A DNA stretch of 64,000 bases from Buttiauxella agrestis (GCF_900446255.1 NZ_UIGI01000001.1:646763-710762); one strand, 5' to 3'; positions 18,822 through 28,872 are shown, numbered from the stretch's first letter. Notes: generated by a model from the letters alone, not told the origin. A program made the numbers and translations.

Positions 18822-19802
18822 TCACGCCATTTTTCGACAATGAAAACGCTCGCGGTATTCGCCCGGTGTGAGGTGTAGTTGACGCTCGAAGGCGCGGCGC
18901 AAAGTGATGGTATTGCCGAAGCCCACTTTACTCGCGATCTGCTCGAGCGTTTCCCGCGTTTGCTCAAGGCAATGTCGGGCTGCAGCAAGGCGGGCTTCTT
19001 CAACATAGCGCGCGGGTGTGATGCCCGTTTCTTTGCTGAAAACACGCGTGAAGTTACGAGGACTCATCGCGACCCGGTCTGCCAGTTTCTCAACCGACAA
19101 ATCGGCGGATAGATTTTCCAGAAGCCAGTTTTGCAGTTGACCTATCGGACCGGAGATGTCGCTTTGCTGGAGGTGGTATCGACTGAATTGCATCTGCCCG
19201 CCGGGACGACGCAGATACATCACCAGATCCTGCGCCACGTCGCGAGCAAGCGTAAAGCCATAATCTTCTTCGACCAGTGCGAGGGTCAGATCAAAACCTG
19301 AGCTTACGCCGCCGGAAGTCCAGATAGGGCCATCCTGAAGATAGAGCGGACCACTTTCGACTTTGACGTGTGGGTAAGTAGATTGCATTTTTTCGAGTAG
19401 ATGCCAGTGGGTTGTCGCACGACGGCCGTTGAGTAACCCAGCCTGCGCCAATAACATTGCCCCGCCGCAAATGGAAACAATGCGCTGAGCGTGAGGTGCG
19501 GCAAGCTTTAACCAATCGACCACCGCGGTACCTTCTAGCTCATCTGACCCTCTCCCCGTGATCATAATGGTATCCCGGGGTTCATAAGGATCAAGTTCGT
19601 GCAGGCGATGGTCGGCCAGCAAGTTCAGCCCGGATTGACCGTGGATCACCTGATGAGGCTGAGTGGTTGCAAGTCTTATCTGGTAGCGAGGTTGAGACAA
19701 GCCTTCCGCCTGTAAGCGGTTGGCTTGCATCAGTATGTCGGCAATCCCGGCGGCTTCGAACAATACCCCGCCATCCGGAACAATAATCAGAAAGGTTTTC
19801 AT
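18822..19802 (-). CDS. GlxA-type transcriptional regulator (DJ-1/PfpI domain plus AraC helix-turn-helix)
   Basis: 326 residues. The N-terminal half is a DJ-1/PfpI-like domain (about 3-190) with the elbow motif IVSICGGAMLLAQAGLLNGRR around C112. The C-terminal AraC domain (about 220-318) has VEKLADRVAMSPRNFTRVFSKETG and LEQIASKVGFGNTITLRRAF. Regulators of this kind usually sense small metabolites and activate neighbouring catabolic genes; the ligand is unknown. The adjacent same-strand GAPDH-like gene is the obvious candidate target. About 215 bases separate it from the divergent yaaX. Confidence 0.85.
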   Translation of the reverse strand: MKTFLIIVPDGGVLFEAAGIADILMQANRLQAEGLSQPRYQIRLATTQPHQVIHGQSGLNLLADHRLHELDPYEPRDTIMITGRGSDELEGTAVVDWLKLAAPHAQRIVSICGGAMLLAQAGLLNGRRATTHWHLLEKMQSTYPHVKVESGPLYLQDGPIWTSGGVSSGFDLTLALVEEDYGFTLARDVAQDLVMYLRRPGGQMQFSRYHLQQSDISGPIGQLQNWLLENLSADLSVEKLADRVAMSPRNFTRVFSKETGITPARYVEEARLAAARHCLEQTRETLEQIASKVGFGNTITLRRAFERQLHLTPGEYRERFHCRKMA

Positions 19803-20017
19803 GTCCTGAAAAGTACGCTTTAAACAAAATAAGTCAAGGTGGATCTACATCTGAATCATGGAGGAAATATGCAGGAAAGAAGGAGGGAAAATGTAGGAAT
19901 TCCCATTAAATGCGGGCGCTTAGAGATTAGGATTGCGGAGAATAACAACCCTATGCTGTAAGGCATATGCTCTCTTCAACGACCCATATGGGGCATGAAT
20001 GCAGTAAGGAGTCACTT

Positions 20018-20326
20018 ATGTTGAAATCAATTATTCTTGCGTTATCGATGCTGGTAATCGCTCCGTTAGCTGCACAAGCTTCAGAAATCACATTAGTTCC
20101 GGCAGTGAAATTACAAATAGGCGATCAGGATAATCACGGAAATTATTGGGATGGCGGTAACTGGCGCGACCATGGTTGGTGGAATGATCACTATGAATGG
20201 CGTGATAACAGATGGCATCCGCATGATCATAACAACGATCATCGTGACGACCACTATGACCACGATCATCATGGCAAAGACCATCATGACAACGGTAATC
20301 ACTACGGCCAAAACAAACATCACTAA
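20018..20326 (+). CDS. yaaX: YaaX, DUF2502 periplasmic protein with histidine-rich tail
   Basis: 102 residues. The start is the ATG behind AAGGAGTC, which gives the signal peptide MLKSIILALSMLVIAPLAAQA. The core EITLVPAVKLQIGDQDNHGN and WRDHGWWNDHYEWRDNRWH match E. coli YaaX. The C-terminal third consists almost only of His, Asp and Asn (about 17 histidines after residue 65), where E. coli has a proline/glycine-rich tail. This suggests periplasmic metal binding, but function is unknown. It is followed at once by a terminator shared with yaaA. Confidence 0.9.
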   Translation: MLKSIILALSMLVIAPLAAQASEITLVPAVKLQIGDQDNHGNYWDGGNWRDHGWWNDHYEWRDNRWHPHDHNNDHRDDHYDHDHHGKDHHDNGNHYGQNKHH

Positions 20327-20358
20327 ACAAAACGCCAGCATTGCGCTGGCGTTTTGTT
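20326..20358. terminator. Bidirectional terminator between yaaX and yaaA
   Basis: Fourteen-base arms (AACAAAACGCCAGC and its complement) enclose the loop ATTGC, with T-rich and A-rich flanks. It overlaps the last base of the yaaX stop codon and abuts the yaaA stop, so it serves both converging genes. Confidence 0.9.
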
Positions 20359-21132
20359 TTACTGCTCGTGGCGTTTAAACACTAATTCATTCTTACTCGA
20401 CGTTGTTTCATCGAAGAAATAGCCATCGGTGTTAAAGCCCGTGAGTTGCTCAGGTTTAGTCAGGCGGTTTTCAATGATGTAACGGCTCATCAAGCCACGC
20501 GCTTTCTTGGCGTAAAAGCTGATAACTTTAAACTTGCCGTTCTTCTCATCGAGGAACACCGGCTTGATGATTTCTGCATTGAGTTTTTTCGGTTTTACCG
20601 ATTTGTAATACTCATCAGATGCAAGGTTAACCACGATATTGTCACCCTGAGCCTCGAGCGCCTGATTCAACTTCTCGGTGATGGTATCGCCCCAGAAGTG
20701 GTACAGATCTTTACCCTTCGGATTCTCAAGCTTGATACCCATTTCCAGACGATACGGCTGCATTAAATCCAACGGGCGCAACACGCCATATAAGCCGGAA
20801 AGCATGCGTAAATGCTGCTGCGCAAAGTCGAAATCCGCATCGCTAAACTCTTCTGCCTGTAATCCGGTGTAGACGTCGCCTTTAAAGGCCAGAATCGCCT
20901 GACGCGCATTTTGCGGTGTGAAATCCGGCTGCCATTCGTGAAAACGGGTTTCGTTTAGTGAGGCCAGTTTGTCGCTGATATGCATCAGAGAAGAAATTTG
21001 CGGCGCACTGAGTTTGCGCGCCACGGCAATCAACTGCTGGGAATAGTCCAACAGTTCGGGTTGTGTATAACGATCGGTAGGCAGATCGCTTTGATAATCC
21101 AGGGTTTTTGCAGGTGAAATTAGAATTAGCAT
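20359..21132 (-). CDS. yaaA: Peroxide stress resistance protein YaaA
   Basis: YaaA/DUF328 family, 257 residues (E. coli 258). In E. coli it is induced by OxyR and lowers intracellular free iron during hydrogen peroxide stress. N-terminus [19 protein letters not shown], central [13 protein letters not shown], and [20 protein letters not shown] are family hallmarks. The start chosen has AAGGAA upstream and agrees with the family; a 20-codon N-terminal extension is not supported. Confidence 0.95.
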   Translation of the reverse strand: MLILISPAKTLDYQSDLPTDRYTQPELLDYSQQLIAVARKLSAPQISSLMHISDKLASLNETRFHEWQPDFTPQNARQAILAFKGDVYTGLQAEEFSDADFDFAQQHLRMLSGLYGVLRPLDLMQPYRLEMGIKLENPKGKDLYHFWGDTITEKLNQALEAQGDNIVVNLASDEYYKSVKPKKLNAEIIKPVFLDEKNGKFKVISFYAKKARGLMSRYIIENRLTKPEQLTGFNTDGYFFDETTSSKNELVFKRHEQ

Positions 21133-21201
21133 GTTTGTTCCTTGCTCACTTTTACCGCCTACTCTAACAAATTTACTGGAAGTATTAGCCAATGGTTGCG
21201 A

Positions 21202-22647
21202 TTAGCGTTTGGTTTCAGGAGGCTTGGGATTGTCCCAAATACCCGGTGCCAGTTGGCTTTTAATTTCAGGAAAACGGTTCGGGTCGAAAACCGGTATTTC
21301 TCCGAGCTTCAACTGGCGCAGGTAATCAGCACTCAGGTCGCGTGCAATCGGTGACAGCAGCAGGATTGCTGTGAGGTTGGTGACGGCCATAAACGCCATT
21401 GCCACATCCGCCATTTGCCAGACCAGCGGCAGCGGCGAAAGCGTACCAAACATCACCATCACCAGCGCCATGCAGCGGAATAGCACCGTCGCGAAGGGGC
21501 TTTTTTGTTGCAAAAAGAAGAGGTTGTTTTCTGCATAGGCATAGTTGGCGACAATCGATGTGAAGGCAAACAACATCACAATCAGCGCGATAAAACCGGT
21601 TCCCCACGAGCCAACCATGCTGCTAAGAGCTTGTTGTACCAGGGTAATGCCATTCATGCTGGGATCGGCGGTATCGAGTATTCCGGAAAACAGAATGATG
21701 CCTGCGGTTGCAGTACAAATGATCATGGTATCAATCAGCACACCGAACATTTGCACCAGCCCTTGCGAGGCAGGGTGGGGTGGCCACGCAGCCGCTGCCG
21801 CAGCCGCGTTAGGGGAAGAACCCATACCCGCTTCGTTAGAGAACATTCCGCGCTGAAAACCGGTGGTAATTGCCTGGCTGATGGTGAATCCAATTGCGCC
21901 CGAGGCAGCTTCTTGCCAGCCAAATGCGCTTTTGAACACCAGCGAAACCACTTCTGGTAAACGCTCAATGTTCATCGCCATAACCACCAGACTCGTCAAC
22001 ACCCAGATTAACGCCATGAAGGGCACTAACCATTGGGCAACACGCGCGGTGCCACGCATCCCGCCCCAAATGGTACCTGCGGTGATGACAACAAGAGCCA
22101 TGCCAATCCAGGTTTTAGGAATACCAAAAGCATGGTTTACCGCATTGGCGATAGAGTTTGCCTGGACCGCATTGAAAATCAGGCCAAAGGCTATCATCAG
22201 GAAGATGGAGAACATGACGCCCATCCAGCGCATTCCCAACCCGCGTTCCATGTACCAGGCCGGGCCGCCGCGATAATTGCCTTCGCTATCACGGGTTTTA
22301 TAAAGTTGGGCAAGGGTACATTCGGCAAAGGAAGTTGCCATACCCAGCATTGCGACGACCCACATCCAGAAAATAGCGCCTGGGCCACCGAGCGTCAGAG
22401 CGAGTGCGACACCGGAAAGATTACCGCTCCCAACACGCGCAGCAAGGCTTGTACACAATGCCTGGAATGAGGATAGTCCGGAAGAATCTGCGCTTTTGCT
22501 CGCCATAAGGAGGCTGCGTAGATGTGTCAGATAGCGGAATTGCACAAATCCACATCGCCAGGTGAACCACAAACCCGCGCCGACTAATAAGTAAATGAGG
22601 ATTGAACCCCAGAGTATCTCATTGATAAAAAGAAAAAAATCTGCCAT
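21202..22647 (-). CDS. yaaJ: Sodium:alanine/glycine symporter family transporter YaaJ
   Basis: Amino-acid carrier of the AGCS family (Na+ or H+ coupled), inner membrane, 481 residues with about ten hydrophobic segments. Signature elements are SLAARVGSGNLSGVALA (about 70-90), GGPAWYMERGLGMRW, and the conserved FSNEAGMGSSPNAAAAAA loop. The start at 22647 has GAGGG six bases upstream; an ATG two codons earlier lies too close to it. It is divergent from talB across about 215 bases. The substrate is not established in E. coli either. Confidence 0.93.
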   Translation of the reverse strand: MADFFLFINEILWGSILIYLLVGAGLWFTWRCGFVQFRYLTHLRSLLMASKSADSSGLSSFQALCTSLAARVGSGNLSGVALALTLGGPGAIFWMWVVAMLGMATSFAECTLAQLYKTRDSEGNYRGGPAWYMERGLGMRWMGVMFSIFLMIAFGLIFNAVQANSIANAVNHAFGIPKTWIGMALVVITAGTIWGGMRGTARVAQWLVPFMALIWVLTSLVVMAMNIERLPEVVSLVFKSAFGWQEAASGAIGFTISQAITTGFQRGMFSNEAGMGSSPNAAAAAAAWPPHPASQGLVQMFGVLIDTMIICTATAGIILFSGILDTADPSMNGITLVQQALSSMVGSWGTGFIALIVMLFAFTSIVANYAYAENNLFFLQQKSPFATVLFRCMALVMVMFGTLSPLPLVWQMADVAMAFMAVTNLTAILLLSPIARDLSADYLRQLKLGEIPVFDPNRFPEIKSQLAPGIWDNPKPPETKR

Positions 22648-22861
22648 TAACATCCCTCGTTTGCATGCGATACGTGCACAGCCAATGCGCAGCTTGCGCG
22701 TATGCTCCATTAGATTGCAGGCGAATAATACATAGAATATATCAGTTTAGCGTTCAGTTCTTACCGATGTGTCACTGCGGTTGCACCTGAATTGCGTCGT
22801 GATATCATCAAGCCAGACCGGTTACATCCCCCTAACAAGTTCTACCAAACGAGAAACTATC

Positions 22862-23815
22862 ATGACGGATAAATTGACCTCCCTGCGTCAGCTAACCACA
22901 GTTGTTGCGGACACCGGGGATATTGCGGCAATGAAGCTGTATCAGCCGCAAGATGCGACCACCAACCCCTCTCTGATTCTGAACGCTGCGCAAATTCCTG
23001 AATACCGCAAACTGATTGATGATGCGGTTGCATGGGCGCGTGAGCAGAGCAGTGACCATGCACAACAAGTTGTGGATGCCACTGACAAGCTGGCGGTGAA
23101 TATTGGTCTGGAAATCCTGAAACTGATCCCAGGTCGCATTTCTACTGAAGTAGATGCGCGTCTGTCCTATGACACCGATGCCAGCATCACTAAAGCAAAA
23201 CGCCTGATCAAAATGTATAACGATGCGGGCATCAGCAACGACCGTATCCTGATTAAACTGGCTTCTACCTGGCAGGGCATCCGTGCTGCCGAGCAGCTGG
23301 AAAAAGAAGGCATCAACTGTAACCTGACTCTGCTGTTCTCCTTCGCGCAGGCGCGTGCTTGTGCAGAAGCGGGCGTATTCCTGATTTCTCCATTCGTAGG
23401 CCGTATCCTCGACTGGTACAAAACGAATACCGATAAGAAAGAGTACGCACCAAACGAAGATCCAGGTGTGGTTTCTGTTACTGAAATCTACCAGTACTAC
23501 AAAGAACATGGTTACGAGACTGTGGTTATGGGCGCAAGCTTCCGTAACCTGGGCGAGATCATCGAACTGGCTGGTTGTGACCGTCTGACCATCGCTCCTG
23601 CGCTGCTCAAAGAGCTGGCAGAAAGCGAAGGCGCTGTTGAGCGTAAACTGTCTTACACCGGCGAAGTTAAAGCACGTCCAGAGCGTATGACCGAGTCTGA
23701 GTTCCTGTGGAGCCACAACCAGGATCCAATGGCAGTTGATAAACTGGCTGATGGCATCCGTAAGTTTGCTATCGACCAGGAAAAACTGGAAAAAATGATC
23801 GGCGACCTGCTGTAA
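22862..23815 (+). CDS. talB: Transaldolase B
   Basis: Pentose phosphate pathway enzyme transferring a dihydroxyacetone unit between sedoheptulose-7-P and glyceraldehyde-3-P. 317 residues, identical in length to E. coli TalB. The Schiff-base lysine is K132 in [12 protein letters not shown]17 lies in ADTGD and E96 in STEVDARLS. Codon use is strongly biased, typical of a highly expressed gene. An upstream in-frame extension of 31 codons lacks support. Confidence 0.98.
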   Translation: MTDKLTSLRQLTTVVADTGDIAAMKLYQPQDATTNPSLILNAAQIPEYRKLIDDAVAWAREQSSDHAQQVVDATDKLAVNIGLEILKLIPGRISTEVDARLSYDTDASITKAKRLIKMYNDAGISNDRILIKLASTWQGIRAAEQLEKEGINCNLTLLFSFAQARACAEAGVFLISPFVGRILDWYKTNTDKKEYAPNEDPGVVSVTEIYQYYKEHGYETVVMGASFRNLGEIIELAGCDRLTIAPALLKELAESEGAVERKLSYTGEVKARPERMTESEFLWSHNQDPMAVDKLADGIRKFAIDQEKLEKMIGDLL

Positions 23816-23824
23816 TCATTTATT

Positions 23825-23856
23825 AGCGTGGCCGGAGCATTCCGGTCACGCTTTTT
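23825..23856 (+). terminator. talB terminator
   Basis: Stem AGCGTGGCCGGA / TTCCGGTCACGCT with one mismatch and a short loop, followed by TTTTT. Confidence 0.88.
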
Positions 23857-23930
23857 AGTGTTTCACCCTGTCTGCAACTCTCTTCGCCGTGTATCATTCC
23901 GTTAAGTTTGCTGATTTCCCCGGGAATGAT

Positions 23931-24518
23931 ATGAATACCTTACGCATTGGCTTAGTTTCCATCTCTGACCGCGCTTCGAGCGGTGTCTATCAAGATAAAG
24001 GCATTCCAGCGCTTGTTGCCTGGCTGGAAAAAACCTTAACCACCCCTTTCCAGATTGAAACCCGTTTAATCCCTGATGAGCAGCCGCTGATTGAGCAGGC
24101 TCTTTGCGAGCTGGTTGATGAAATGGCGTGTCATTTAGTTTTGACCACCGGTGGCACTGGCCCCGCGCGTCGTGATGTGACCCCTGATGCTACGCTTGCG
24201 ATTGCTGACCGCGTGATGCCTGGCTTTGGCGAGCAAATGCGCCAGATAAGCCTGCAGTTTGTGCCGACGGCCATTCTTTCTCGCCAGGTGGGTGTGATCC
24301 GCAAACAAGCATTAATCCTTAACTTGCCGGGGCAGCCGAAATCAATTCAGGAGACGCTGGAAGGCGTCAAAGATGCGGACGGGAAAGTCGTTGTGCCGGG
24401 AATCTTTGCAAGTGTACCGTATTGTATACAGTTGCTCGATGGTCCTTATATTGAAACGGATAGCGTTGTAGTAGCAGCTTTTCGGCCTAAAAGCGCGATT
24501 CGCGAGATAAACTCCTAA
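23931..24518 (+). CDS. mog: Molybdopterin adenylyltransferase Mog
   Basis: Activates molybdopterin by adenylation before molybdate insertion by MoeA. 195 residues, as in E. coli. MoaB/Mog fold with motifs IGLVSISDRASSGVYQDKGI, LTTGGTGPARRDVTPDAT and LNLPGQPKSIQE. The start ATG is preceded by GGGA at suitable spacing; 14 extra upstream codons are unlikely. It lies downstream of talB with its own terminator-separated promoter, as in E. coli. Confidence 0.96.
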   Translation: MNTLRIGLVSISDRASSGVYQDKGIPALVAWLEKTLTTPFQIETRLIPDEQPLIEQALCELVDEMACHLVLTTGGTGPARRDVTPDATLAIADRVMPGFGEQMRQISLQFVPTAILSRQVGVIRKQALILNLPGQPKSIQETLEGVKDADGKVVVPGIFASVPYCIQLLDGPYIETDSVVVAAFRPKSAIREINS

Positions 24519-24643
24519 AAATTAATTGTTTGTGACATAAGATGTAGTGAGTATGGTATGTGTAGTGGGGTTCGTTATAGTAAGTTTTGCTTTACAGAAA
24601 AATGGAAACTAAATACCACGCCCTATTGCATACGCAGGTTCTT

Positions 24644-25969
24644 ATGTCACAACAACAGCATTCAATACAACGCACAAGACCTCTGAATCGTCAGGATTAT
24701 AAAACTCTGACCCTTGCCGCCCTTGGTGGTGCGCTCGAATTTTACGACTTTATCATCTTCGTCTTCTTTGCCACCGTTGTCGGGGCGCTTTTCTTCCCTG
24801 CGGACATTCCTGAATGGCTACGTCAGCTACAAACCTTCGGCATTTTTGCTGCGGGATATCTGGCGCGTCCCTTAGGCGGCATCATCATGGCGCACTTTGG
24901 CGATCTGGTTGGCCGCAAGAAAATGTTCACCCTGAGCATTTTGCTGATGGCGTTACCGACGCTGGCGATTGGTATGCTGCCAACCTACGAAACGTTGGGC
25001 ATCGCGGCTCCAGTCTTGCTGCTTTTGATGCGTGTACTTCAGGGCGCGGCAATTGGCGGTGAAGTCCCTGGCGCCTGGGTCTTTGTTGCCGAACACGTTC
25101 CTTATAAACGTATCGGCATTGCGTGTGGCACGTTAACGGCGGGCTTAACAGCCGGGATTTTGCTGGGTTCCGTTGTCGCAACCATTATTAATACGTCGAT
25201 GACGCAGGAGGCCATTCACGATGGCGGCTGGCGTATTCCGTTCTTCTTGGGCGGTATTTTCGGCCTGGTGGCGATGTATCTGCGTCGCTGGCTGCAAGAG
25301 ACCCCCATCTTTATAGAGATGCAGCAACGTAAAGCACTGGCTGAAGAGTTGCCGTTGAAATCCGTTGTCGTGAACCATAAAAAAGCGGTAGTGGTTTCCA
25401 TGCTGCTGACATGGTTACTGTCGGCGGGGATCGTGGTGGTGATTTTGATGGCCCCCACCTGGTTGCAAAAACAGTTGGGGATTGCGCCTGCGTTAACGCT
25501 CCAGGCAAACAGCATTGCCATCGTGATGCTGTGTATCGGTTGTATCGTGGCGGGGTTGGTTATCGATCGTATTGGTGCCAGTAAAACGTTTATTGTCGGC
25601 AGTCTGATGCTGGCTGTTTGTAGCTGGATGTTCTATCACCTGACCGCGAGCCACCCTGAATACCTGTTCTTCTTATATGGTCTGGTCGGTTTAAGCGTCG
25701 GCGTTGTTGGGGCCGTTCCGTATGTGATGGTCAGAGCCTTTCCGGCGGAAGTGCGTTTTACCGGCATCTCGTTCTCTTACAATATGTCGTATGCCATTTT
25801 CGGTGGCCTGACGCCAATCTTCGTGACGATGCTATCGGCAATATCGCCGATGGGACCCGCGTGGTATGTGCTGGCGCTAGCAATGGTTGGTTTAGGTCTG
25901 GGGATTTGGCTGCGCAACGATTTAACGTCGGAAAGCAAAGTGGTTGAAAGGCCGCTGCAACATTCATAA
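24644..25969 (+). CDS. MFS transporter of the metabolite:H+ symporter (MHS) type
   Basis: Twelve-helix major facilitator, 441 residues. Helix 1 has LGGALEFYDFIIFVFFATVVG, typical of the ProP/ShiA/citrate MHS group. The cytoplasmic loop 2-3 motif is GDLVGRKKMF, and loop 4-5 includes RVLQGAAIGGEVPGAWVF. Substrates in this group are carboxylates, betaines or shikimate; the substrate here cannot be read from sequence. It lies between mog and satP, a slot that is empty in E. coli, and a terminator follows immediately, so it is monocistronic. The start is supported by GCAGG at about 7 bases. Confidence 0.88.
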   Translation: MSQQQHSIQRTRPLNRQDYKTLTLAALGGALEFYDFIIFVFFATVVGALFFPADIPEWLRQLQTFGIFAAGYLARPLGGIIMAHFGDLVGRKKMFTLSILLMALPTLAIGMLPTYETLGIAAPVLLLLMRVLQGAAIGGEVPGAWVFVAEHVPYKRIGIACGTLTAGLTAGILLGSVVATIINTSMTQEAIHDGGWRIPFFLGGIFGLVAMYLRRWLQETPIFIEMQQRKALAEELPLKSVVVNHKKAVVVSMLLTWLLSAGIVVVILMAPTWLQKQLGIAPALTLQANSIAIVMLCIGCIVAGLVIDRIGASKTFIVGSLMLAVCSWMFYHLTASHPEYLFFLYGLVGLSVGVVGAVPYVMVRAFPAEVRFTGISFSYNMSYAIFGGLTPIFVTMLSAISPMGPAWYVLALAMVGLGLGIWLRNDLTSESKVVERPLQHS

Positions 25970-25999
25970 AAAAACGCGGAGGGAAACCTCCGCGTTTTT
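25970..25999. terminator. Bidirectional terminator with GAAA tetraloop
   Basis: Thirteen-base arms AAAAACGCGGAGG / CCTCCGCGTTTTT closed by a GAAA tetraloop. It separates the convergent MHS transporter and satP genes. Confidence 0.92.
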
Positions 26000-26025
26000 G
26001 TTTTCTGATTCGTTGCTTGCCGGAA

Positions 26026-26595
26026 TTAGTGTTTTTCACCAATTGGCAGCACGGTACGGCCAAACTGCTCGTTGAGCACTTCGCCCATTGCCAGGTAGAT
26101 AGCGCTCGCGCCACACACCAGACCCACCCAACCTGCAACTTTTACGATGCTTTCGCTGTCAGCCAGGTGGCCGATAGCCAGCAGAGCAAACAGTACGGTC
26201 AGGCTTGCAAACACGAACTGCAGCATACGTGGCGCGGAAGCCAGGGTGCCGAAGAACATGAACAGCGTGAATACGCCCCACAGACCGAGATACGCGCCGA
26301 GGAAGTGTGCGTTTGCAGCGTCTGCAAGACCCATCTTAGGCATGATCAGAATGGCGACCAGAGTCAGCCAGAAAGAGCCGTAAGAAGTGAATGCTGTCAG
26401 GCCGAAAGTATTACCTTTCTTAAATTCCAACAGGCCGGCAAAAATTTGTGCGATACCACCGTAGAAAATGCCCATTGCAAGGATGTTGACATCAAAAGGG
26501 AAGATGCCGGTGTTATGCAAGTTGAGCAGAATGGTGGTCATGCCGAAGCCCATCAAGCCCAGGGGAGCTGGATTAGCCAACTTAGTGTTGCCCAT
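26026..26595 (-). CDS. satP: Acetate/succinate:proton symporter SatP (YaaH)
   Basis: Six-helix inner-membrane protein of the acetate uptake transporter (AceTr/GPR1-FUN34-YaaH) family, importing acetate and succinate. 189 residues (E. coli 188). The family signature NPAPLGLMGFGMTTILLN lies at about 8-25, and FGLTAFTSYGSFWLT follows in the middle. AGAGGA five bases upstream supports the start; 15 upstream codons are rejected. Confidence 0.96.
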   Translation of the reverse strand: MGNTKLANPAPLGLMGFGMTTILLNLHNTGIFPFDVNILAMGIFYGGIAQIFAGLLEFKKGNTFGLTAFTSYGSFWLTLVAILIMPKMGLADAANAHFLGAYLGLWGVFTLFMFFGTLASAPRMLQFVFASLTVLFALLAIGHLADSESIVKVAGWVGLVCGASAIYLAMGEVLNEQFGRTVLPIGEKH

Positions 26596-26742
26596 AGTTC
26601 CTCTAAAATTCGTCTGAAAATGAATAGTTGTAGTCGCCACACGACTGCGAAAGGGCAGCGGGGCGCGGCATCATAATCAGGTGAAGGGTTCGAGTCTATG
26701 ATCTAAACAGGTGTGAAGATGAAAATTTTTTTTGCCTTGCCC

Positions 26743-26768
26743 CTTGATGGCGAGCCGAGTGACCCCAT
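26743..26768 (+). promoter_or_regulatory. Sigma-32 heat-shock promoter of dnaKJ
   Basis: CTTGAT (26743-26748), a 14-base spacer and CCCCAT (26763-26768) match the sigma-32 consensus CTTGAA-N13-15-CCCCAT and the E. coli dnaK P1 promoter. Transcription would start near 26777, about 115 bases before dnaK. Confidence 0.9.
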
Positions 26769-26892
26769 CTTGTATGCAACCGCAGTTGATGAGCCTGCAA
26801 AAAATCATGTTTGGGCAGTTGAAAGACTCTTGTTTGCCCGCATAACAGGTTCACGACCATATGACGAACAAATTTTAAGTGGAGACGTTTAG

Positions 26893-28812
26893 ATGGGTAA
26901 AATTATTGGCATCGACTTGGGTACTACCAACTCTTGTATAGCAATTATGGATGGTACAACCGCTCGCGTTCTTGAAAACGCCGAGGGTGATCGCACCACT
27001 CCTTCAATCATTGCTTATACGCAGGATGGTGAGATTCTGGTTGGTCAGCCGGCTAAACGTCAGGCAGTGACTAACCCGCAGAACACACTGTTCGCGATCA
27101 AACGCCTGATTGGCCGTCGCTTCCAGGACGAAGAAGTGCAGCGTGATGAAGCCATCATGCCGTACAAAATCATTGCAGCCGACAACGGCGATGCATGGAT
27201 TGATGTTAAAGGTCAGAAAATGGCACCTCCGCAGATCTCTGCTGAAGTGTTGAAGAAAATGAAGAAAACCGCTGAAGATTATCTGGGCGAGCCAGTAACT
27301 GAAGCTGTTATCACCGTTCCTGCATACTTCAACGATGCACAGCGTCAGGCAACTAAAGATGCTGGCCGTATCGCAGGTCTGGAAGTAAAACGTATCATCA
27401 ACGAACCAACCGCAGCGGCTCTGGCCTACGGTCTGGATAAAGAAGTTGGCAACCGTACTATCGCGGTTTACGACTTGGGTGGTGGTACTTTCGATATCTC
27501 TATTATCGAAATCGACGAAGTTGATGGCGAAAAAACCTTCGAAGTTCTGGCAACCAACGGTGATACCCACCTGGGTGGTGAAGACTTCGATAGCCGTCTG
27601 ATCAACTACTTAGTGGAAGAGTTCAAGAAAGATCAAGGTATCGATCTGCGTAACGATCCACTGGCTATGCAGCGTCTGAAAGAAGCTGCTGAAAAAGCGA
27701 AAATTGAGCTGTCTTCTGCTCAACAGACCGACGTGAACCTGCCGTACATCACAGCAGACGCGACCGGTCCAAAACACATGAACATCAAAGTGACTCGTGC
27801 AAAACTGGAATCCCTGGTCGAAGACCTGGTAAACCGTTCTATCGAGCCGCTGAAAGTTGCACTGCAAGACGCTGGCCTGTCTGTATCTGATATCCAGGAC
27901 GTTATCCTGGTTGGTGGTCAGACTCGTATGCCAATGGTGCAGAAGAAAGTGACTGAGTTCTTCGGTAAAGAACCACGTAAAGACGTTAACCCGGACGAAG
28001 CTGTTGCAATCGGTGCTGCTGTTCAGGGTGGTGTGCTTGCTGGTGATGTGACTGACGTACTGCTGCTGGACGTTACCCCGCTGTCTCTGGGTATCGAAAC
28101 CATGGGCGGTGTGATGACATCCCTGATCAACAAAAACACCACTATCCCGACTAAGCACAGCCAGGTGTTCTCCACAGCTGAAGATAACCAGTCTGCGGTG
28201 ACCATCCATGTAATTCAGGGTGAGCGTAAGCGTGCGGCGGATAACAAATCTCTGGGTCAGTTCAACCTGGATGGTATCAGCCCAGCACCACGCGGCATGC
28301 CGCAGATCGAAGTGACTTTCGATATCGATGCTGATGGTATCCTGCACGTTTCCGCGAAAGACAAAAACAGCGGTAAAGAGCAGAAGATCACCATCAAGGC
28401 TTCTTCTGGTCTGAACGAAGAAGAAATCCAGAAAATGGTTCGCGATGCAGAAGCTAACGCTGAAGCTGACCGTAAGTTTGAAGAACTGGTTCAGACTCGC
28501 AACCAGGGCGACCATTTGCTGCACAGCACTCGCAAGCAGGTTGAAGAAGCGGGCGACAAACTGCCAGCTGATGACAAAACTGCCATTGAGTCTGCACTGA
28601 CAGCGCTGGAATCTTCTCTGAAAGGCGAAGACAAAGCAGACATCGAAGCGAAAATGCAGGCACTGGCACAAGTTTCTCAGAAACTGATGGAACTGGCTCA
28701 GGCGCAACACGCTGAGCAGCAAGCCGGTAACGCAACTGATGCTGGTAACTCAACAAGCAAAGACGACGATGTTGTTGATGCTGAGTTCGAAGAAGTTAAA
28801 GACAAAAAATAA
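26893..28812 (+). CDS. dnaK: Chaperone DnaK (Hsp70)
   Basis: ATP-dependent Hsp70 chaperone working with DnaJ and GrpE on nascent and misfolded proteins. 639 residues (E. coli 638). The nucleotide-binding domain begins [18 protein letters not shown], with [17 protein letters not shown] near 195 and [14 protein letters not shown] near 338. The substrate-binding domain follows an acidic interdomain linker with [15 protein letters not shown]. The C-terminus ends [16 protein letters not shown]. Strong codon bias reflects high expression. It is first in a dnaKJ operon under sigma-32. Confidence 0.98.
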   Translation: MGKIIGIDLGTTNSCIAIMDGTTARVLENAEGDRTTPSIIAYTQDGEILVGQPAKRQAVTNPQNTLFAIKRLIGRRFQDEEVQRDEAIMPYKIIAADNGDAWIDVKGQKMAPPQISAEVLKKMKKTAEDYLGEPVTEAVITVPAYFNDAQRQATKDAGRIAGLEVKRIINEPTAAALAYGLDKEVGNRTIAVYDLGGGTFDISIIEIDEVDGEKTFEVLATNGDTHLGGEDFDSRLINYLVEEFKKDQGIDLRNDPLAMQRLKEAAEKAKIELSSAQQTDVNLPYITADATGPKHMNIKVTRAKLESLVEDLVNRSIEPLKVALQDAGLSVSDIQDVILVGGQTRMPMVQKKVTEFFGKEPRKDVNPDEAVAIGAAVQGGVLAGDVTDVLLLDVTPLSLGIETMGGVMTSLINKNTTIPTKHSQVFSTAEDNQSAVTIHVIQGERKRAADNKSLGQFNLDGISPAPRGMPQIEVTFDIDADGILHVSAKDKNSGKEQKITIKASSGLNEEEIQKMVRDAEANAEADRKFEELVQTRNQGDHLLHSTRKQVEEAGDKLPADDKTAIESALTALESSLKGEDKADIEAKMQALAQVSQKLMELAQAQHAEQQAGNATDAGNSTSKDDDVVDAEFEEVKDKK

Positions 28813-28836
28813 TCGCCCTTTGAGCGGTTGGTAACT

Positions 28837-28872
28837 GGCACGGGCGTCGAGGTTTTCCTCTGCGCCCGTGCC
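28837..28872 (+). other. Long hairpin between dnaK and dnaJ
   Basis: Ten-base arms GGCACGGGCG / CGCCCGTGCC are extended by an inner GAGG / CCTC stem with a TTTT loop. No T-run follows, so it is not an intrinsic terminator. It could act in mRNA processing or in setting the lower expression of dnaJ relative to dnaK (inference). Confidence 0.7.

Noticed and set aside
20088-20341. Minus-strand frames opposite yaaX
   Set aside because: They arise from the low-complexity His/Asp codons of yaaX and have no support of their own.
22892-23716. 274-codon minus-strand frame inside talB
   Set aside because: Shadow of the strongly biased talB codons; no independent support.
27610-28722. 370-codon open frame antisense to dnaK
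   Set aside because: Long antisense frames are common opposite highly codon-biased genes such as dnaK. No promoter, ribosome site or family motif supports it.
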